NCBI GenBank assembly: GCA_021464245.1
Contig: JADCRB010000007.1
Coordinates: forward strand, 620,001-684,000
Direction: 5' to 3'
Length of the DNA stretch: 64,000 nt
Source: Carallia brachiata
Lineage: Eukaryota; Streptophyta; Magnoliopsida; Malpighiales; Rhizophoraceae
The position numbers were made by a program, and so were the translations under genes. Shown one piece after another: positions 59,521-64,000 of this stretch; positions within the stretch are counted from its first letter, which is position 1, and each line of letters opens with the position of its first letter. The notes beneath the pieces are model-generated. The model ran no database searches and was not told where the DNA came from. It saw only the letters and a program-made list of their open reading frames with translations.

Positions 59521-60975
59521 ATGGAAAAGCAGAGGAACCCAGTTTCTTGGGTCAGAGGAAAGTGCATTGGCAAAGGCTCCTTCGGCACGGTGAACTTGGC
59601 GTTCAATAAACAGAACGGCGCCGTTTTTGCCGTGAAGTCCGTCAACCAGAACGCTTGTGGATTGCTTCAAGCTGGGGCTTTGGAGAACGAAATTCAGATT
59701 CTCCGCTCACTCCGTTCGCCTTATGTGGTTGGGTTCCTCGGCGACGACGTTTCTTATGAGTCGTCCACGCCTTACCGGAACCTCCATATGGAGTATTTGC
59801 CTGGCGGCACCGTTGCTGAACTGGCAACCAGAGGCGGTGCTGACGTGGACGAGAAAATCGTGCGGTCCTACGCATGGTGCGTCGTCTCTGCGTTGAGGTA
59901 CGTACACGCGCAGGGCATTGTTCACTGCGACGTGAAAGGGAAAAACATTCTGGTGGGTTCCGCTACGGGCTCCGCTAAGCTGGCGGACTTCGGCTCGGCG
60001 GTGGAGTTATCATCAGTCAAGGGCGGCGGCGCTCCGGTCACGCCACGTGGAAGCCCGCTGTGGATGGCCCCGGAGGTGGTCCGAGGCGAATACCAGGGAC
60101 CGGAGAGCGACGTCTGGTCATTAGGCTGCACAATCATCGAAATGCTGACCGGGAAGCCTGCTTGGAAGGATAATGGAATTGGCACGCTGAGCCGGATCGG
60201 GTTTTCCGACAAGCGACCCGGATTGCCAAATCAGATATCTGAATCGGGTCGTGATTTTGTGGAGAAGTGCCTGAGGAGAGACCGGAGCCAGAGGTGGAGC
60301 TGTGATCAGCTAATGCAGCATCCATTTATATCCTCTGCATCGCCCGATACGATCGCCGAATCATCTCCTCGCTGCGTGCTTGATTGGTTTAGTTCAGAGT
60401 TTAATGAACAAGAAGAGGAATACGACGACGTTCTGGCAATGGGTTCATGCTCGAGTTCCAACAAAGCTTCCGTGGAGGACAGAATGGGTAAATTGGTGAT
60501 AAAATCGGGGCCAAATTGGGAATCGGAAGGGTGGATGGTGGTCAGGAGTTGCGCCGCCGAAACAGAGAAAGCAACAGTGACAAGTTTGGCGGCGGCACAT
60601 TCCGATTCGGTGCGGATAAACGCGGGAATAGTTGGAAGGGCAGAATGGGAATTTCCTTATTACTGCTGCTGCGGCAGTGATTTGCTGTGTGGACACGCAA
60701 ATGGGCCCACCTTTGGGCTTTTTGGTTGCAGTGGGGCGCGCAACTTGGGTTGTTCTGACTCAGGCGGTCGGCGTGGGTCACAGAAGGTGGATATAGCGGT
60801 GGAGAGGCGAGGAGATTTGGTGCGATTATGCTATGGATTCTCTAAGTTATTGTTGTTTGTATTGCAATTTTTAACAGTATTCAGATATTATTACAGTTCA
60901 TTCGCTACTTATATTATTTGCTCTCTTTTAGCTTTGCCTTTTATCTCTAAGATTGCACCCGAATTGAAAAATTAG
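59521..60975 (+). CDS. MAPKKK of the MEKK-like 15-18 group, intronless, 484 aa
   Basis: The kinase domain spans about residues 10-270. It has the glycine loop GKGSFGTV at 17-24, the ATP-anchoring Lys39 (FAVKSV), Glu57 of helix C, the catalytic loop HCDVKGKN at 135-142, DFGS at 156-159, and the activation-loop end GSPLWMAPEV. HCD replacing HRD is usual in this plant subgroup. Members respond to abscisic acid and stress and feed MKK3-type cascades in Arabidopsis (family knowledge). A Ser/Glu-rich regulatory tail follows. The C terminus (about 440-478) is strongly hydrophobic (LLLFVLQFLTVFRYYYSSF, then ICSLLALPFI), which is unusual and could anchor a membrane. It might instead reflect read-through past the usual end. 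The ATG at 59521 was chosen because it directly precedes the kinase domain; a GTG two codons earlier is not used in plants. Confidence 0.92.
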   Translation: MEKQRNPVSWVRGKCIGKGSFGTVNLAFNKQNGAVFAVKSVNQNACGLLQAGALENEIQILRSLRSPYVVGFLGDDVSYESSTPYRNLHMEYLPGGTVAELATRGGADVDEKIVRSYAWCVVSALRYVHAQGIVHCDVKGKNILVGSATGSAKLADFGSAVELSSVKGGGAPVTPRGSPLWMAPEVVRGEYQGPESDVWSLGCTIIEMLTGKPAWKDNGIGTLSRIGFSDKRPGLPNQISESGRDFVEKCLRRDRSQRWSCDQLMQHPFISSASPDTIAESSPRCVLDWFSSEFNEQEEEYDDVLAMGSCSSSNKASVEDRMGKLVIKSGPNWESEGWMVVRSCAAETEKATVTSLAAAHSDSVRINAGIVGRAEWEFPYYCCCGSDLLCGHANGPTFGLFGCSGARNLGCSDSGGRRGSQKVDIAVERRGDLVRLCYGFSKLLLFVLQFLTVFRYYYSSFATYIICSLLALPFISKIAPELKN

Positions 60976-63152
60976 AGGTAGTTACACGTAATTTACACAG
61001 AGAGTATTGTGGTATTAGAAAAACACACTTCATAATGTAAATCTAACTTTATCGAAAGTTTTGGCAAAAATTTGAATTCAAAATTTTTAACTTGATAAAG
61101 AATGAGTTTCATCTCTATTGCTAGACTACGATGACGATGTTAGCCTTGCCTTTTATCTCTTGCCCACGAGCAATTATGCTATTAGATGTGCAGGTAAACT
61201 AAACCCCACATTTGAAGACAATTTTGCTCTCAAGATCCATTAAACTTGTATCTAACATTTAATAAACAAAAAAGGTGTTCAACATGTCGTTTATGCACAA
61301 GTTTAAAAAACCGAAAGCATAACTTATATTCAAGTTTTCAAGCATAAATTTCACATTTTTATAACATCTTCAATTTACTTTCTTTTTTTATCCGTTTTGG
61401 ATGAGCAAAATATAGTTTAGATTTCTTTTTTTAAAAGAATTATGGAAAGAAGAAATTTTTTTCAGAGGGTTTAAATAAAAAAAAGGTAGAGATTTCTAAT
61501 TTAATTTATTTTTTTTAATTATAATTCACTCGTGATAGAATATGTTTAAAATAAAAATAATAAAATAAATTTATATAGTGTAAAATTATTATTGACTCAC
61601 ACTAACAAAAAAAAAAAAAAAGTAAAAATTGTAAGCACGGAGGAAAGTAGCTTGGGATCTTCATTTCGTGTATTGACTTTAAATTAGGATAAGAAATATT
61701 TTAAAAAAAAAAAAACAGAGAGAGAGAGAAAAAGAGCGTCTCGTCCTCTTTCTCGCCATATGGCCTACCAAATATTGTTTGGCAACGTGTAAGTATGGAA
61801 GAGATAACAAGTTGTGAAAGAAATTAAATAACTCGATTTTAACCTTGTCTATCTGAATTTTCTTGACTGAAAGTGGCCCCCACGAACGATTAGCTAACAG
61901 CTCGGTGATGGTCTTTAAGATGAGGAGGCAAAGAATGTCGCCTTCCTTCAACCCTATTGTTTAAGTTAATCCAAATTTGTAGTTAATTGTTATTTGAAAG
62001 TTAATAATTATCCGGTAGAATTTAAATTAAAAGATTGAGCAAGCCAGTTTTAAAAGCCAAAAGATAATAAATTCGCAATTTATAATGGCCAATCGTAATG
62101 ACTTAATCATATGTATAGTGTCTATTAAAATTGTTTCTTTAAACTTTAAGTGTTTGGATTGAGAGGTTTTACTAGAACGGTATTATAATTCACTATAAGA
62201 GACGAAATATCATGGCTTAAGTTGAGATATTGAATGCAACCTTAAATTGTAAAGATTAGTGAACAAAGCATGCCGCAATCCATGGAAATGGCAAATGGCT
62301 TTTTGGAAACAGGTAAAAAAGGAATCGAAGTTTGGTTATCCGATTTCCCGAAACTACTCGAAAATGGCCATAAAATCGCACAATAAGCTGCTAGCAAGTG
62401 AGATCTAGGCAATTTCCTTGGGAGCATCGGATATGTTTTAAGATTTTAAGTTAAGTTGTGGTTAGAGGCGATATTAACCACAAAAACGGTATGAATATCA
62501 GGCAAAATTGACAGCTTGTAGCTGTATTATTCCATTTCTTGTTCTTTGTGTTGTGTTTCCAATTAGTGACCTAATGATATTGTGGCAATAAGGCATTTCT
62601 AACTCTAAGATTCAAATGATGAACTTGCTTTATTATAATTTTTTTTTGCCTGTTAATGCGAAGATTTAAACTCTAATTATTAGAAAGAAAAAAGTAGTTA
62701 GACAAAGTATTACGATTAACGCTGACAGGTACAGTGCCTCACTCAATTATTTTTTTGGCTCCTATTATATGGTCCAAAAAGTAAAAAAATAAAAAAATAA
62801 AATAACCGCACCTCTCAAGAGCACATTTATATAGACTTATCCACATAGGCTCCTTGTTAAAATTAAAAGTCCAATTATTCTATCCAGAGATTGTAGAAAT
62901 GGTGGGTTGTTATTTTCTGCTCTAGAAGCACAAAATTCTTGCCATCTGCTTAGATTTAATTACTTCAATCTCGGTTTTCAATTGCCGGAGGCAATCTTTA
63001 TGTCCATTCCGAAATGAAAGAAAAAGAAAAGGGGCAGAGAGGTGTTTCATCAAGACTTCCTTCACAAATGCATTTGGAACTTTTAACTGTTATGACTTAT
63101 GAGCATAGGTTAAAAACCGCATCATGTAGCAGCCGAAAATGCGACTCTTTTA
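60976..63152. other. 3'UTR and gene-poor region
   Basis: No gene is supported. A short protein-like frame at 62270-62386 (38 codons, MPQSMEMANGFLETGKKG..) is isolated and may be a relic. A (GA)n tract lies near 61719-61733. Confidence 0.45.
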
Positions 63153-63398
63153 TGCTTTGTTTGGCAAAGCATAGGAAAGGATAGAAAAAAAAAATGATAG
63201 GAAATTATTTTCTATTTATATTATTTTTTATTTATTTTTTATCAATCTAAATTTTTATTTTTTTCTCATAAATTACTATTCATTTTCTTTCTCATAACTT
63301 TCTAATCATTACTTTTTATCAATCATAATATCATCATTACTATACTATTTTTTATTCTCTTTTTTTTCCATTTCCTTTCTTGCAATCCAAACAAAACA
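63153..63398. mobile_element. Tourist-like MITE (246 bp) with TTA target duplications
   Basis: The left end is TGCTTTGTTTGG and the right end, inverted, is TGTTTTGTTTGG. TTA flanks both sides (63150-63152 and 63399-63401). The interior matches the block at 43985-44175 along about 100 bp and, inverted, the element at 5511. Non-coding, PIF/Harbinger type. Confidence 0.8.
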
Positions 63399-63401
63399 TT
63401 A

Positions 63402-64000
63402 AGGCTCCATTGACTTCCATGTCTTTCATCCCTTTCGCGTTTTAAACATTTCGTTATACTCGGAATATGTTTTGCTATTTGTTTTCTTTTTTTTTTTTTT
63501 GGATCAAGCAATTTGTTTTCTCAATGAACAGTTTGAACTTTTTAATTTGTCCGCCAGCAAGTTCTTCCTCAAGCTCTGACAAGAATTGGATTCCCCTTTG
63601 TTTATTATTTTTTTTTTATGTAACTGCACATCTGGCATGTTGATCTACCCAATAAAAAAAGGACTGACAGGTCATATAACATTGCAGGGACTTCAATATA
63701 ACTCTTAAAACAATGCAATCCCAAATAAGGTGACAGAAATGTTAACGTTTGGATCTGGATCTTCTCCTCCTCTCTCTTCTTTCTACACACTTTACCGAGC
63801 ATCCATTTAATTGATCGATCTTTATTTCAAAACCCCAACAAATGCCCCCTCAAAAGAGTATTTTCTGTGCACATTGCTTAGCTCCAATTGTTGTAAATTT
63901 AAGAAAAACTGAAAAGTCAACTATAACCTATGCAGTTATTTATTTATTGTTATTTCTATATCTCAATATAATACATGAGGAGAATAAAATAGAAGTCAAA
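63402..64000. other. intergenic region
   Basis: AT-rich DNA with several poly-T runs. I see no gene or RNA in it. Confidence 0.45.

Noticed and set aside
62270..62386. 38-codon frame with protein-like composition
   Set aside because: Too short and isolated; a stop lies just upstream and no exon partner was found.

Overview
The window is nuclear DNA from a flowering plant, most likely a woody eudicot. It is AT-rich, its genes have GT-AG introns with T-rich acceptors, and its proteins belong to land-plant families. I cannot fix the species from sequence alone; a Citrus-like rosid would fit. There are no bacterial-style operons, CRISPR arrays or tRNA genes that I can see.

Layout. 1-5.5 kb is gene-poor AT-rich DNA with two MITE-like elements. 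6.7-8.9 kb (+) encodes an ankyrin plus arginine-rich tandem CCCH zinc-finger protein with a 5'UTR intron. 11.2-12.7 kb (-) is a TRM-like (DUF3741/DUF4378) gene. 14.8-17.4 kb (-) holds two very small two-exon genes for secreted peptide precursors: an acidic one of about 99 aa, and a 71-aa precursor with a PSY-type tyrosine-sulfated peptide motif. 20.6-26.8 kb (+) is an 11-exon PHD plus GNAT (IDM1-like) gene. 28.7-32.2 kb (+) is a five-exon PMR5/TBL gene. 33.4-36.5 kb is decayed: a broken uncharacterised gene carrying a MITE, a Copia gag relic, and a duplicated exon end. 37.3-40.7 kb (-) is a complete 13-exon asparagine synthetase gene. 41-52 kb is gene-poor apart from small ORFs and a ~97-bp tandem repeat. 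52.3-53.3 kb (+) is a snoRNA locus: a C/D box RNA with a 14-nt perfect match to 18S rRNA, then an H/ACA-type RNA, behind a Site II/telo-box promoter. 59.5-61.0 kb (+) is an intronless MAPKKK of the 15-18 type. The rest is AT-rich with MITEs.

The genes do not form one pathway. Several are stress or signalling genes (CCCH, MAPKKK, asparagine synthetase, PMR5-like), but their adjacency is ordinary plant gene order. The most novel items are the unlisted small genes: the snoRNA pair, the two secreted peptide genes with matching phase-1 introns, and a 55-aa ORF.

A caution on quality: three otherwise well-preserved genes (CCCH, TRM-like, IDM1-like) each carry exactly one small frameshift. The acidic-peptide gene is one base out of phase at its splice junction. 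Three of these four fall in short homopolymers, which suggests assembly errors rather than four decaying genes.
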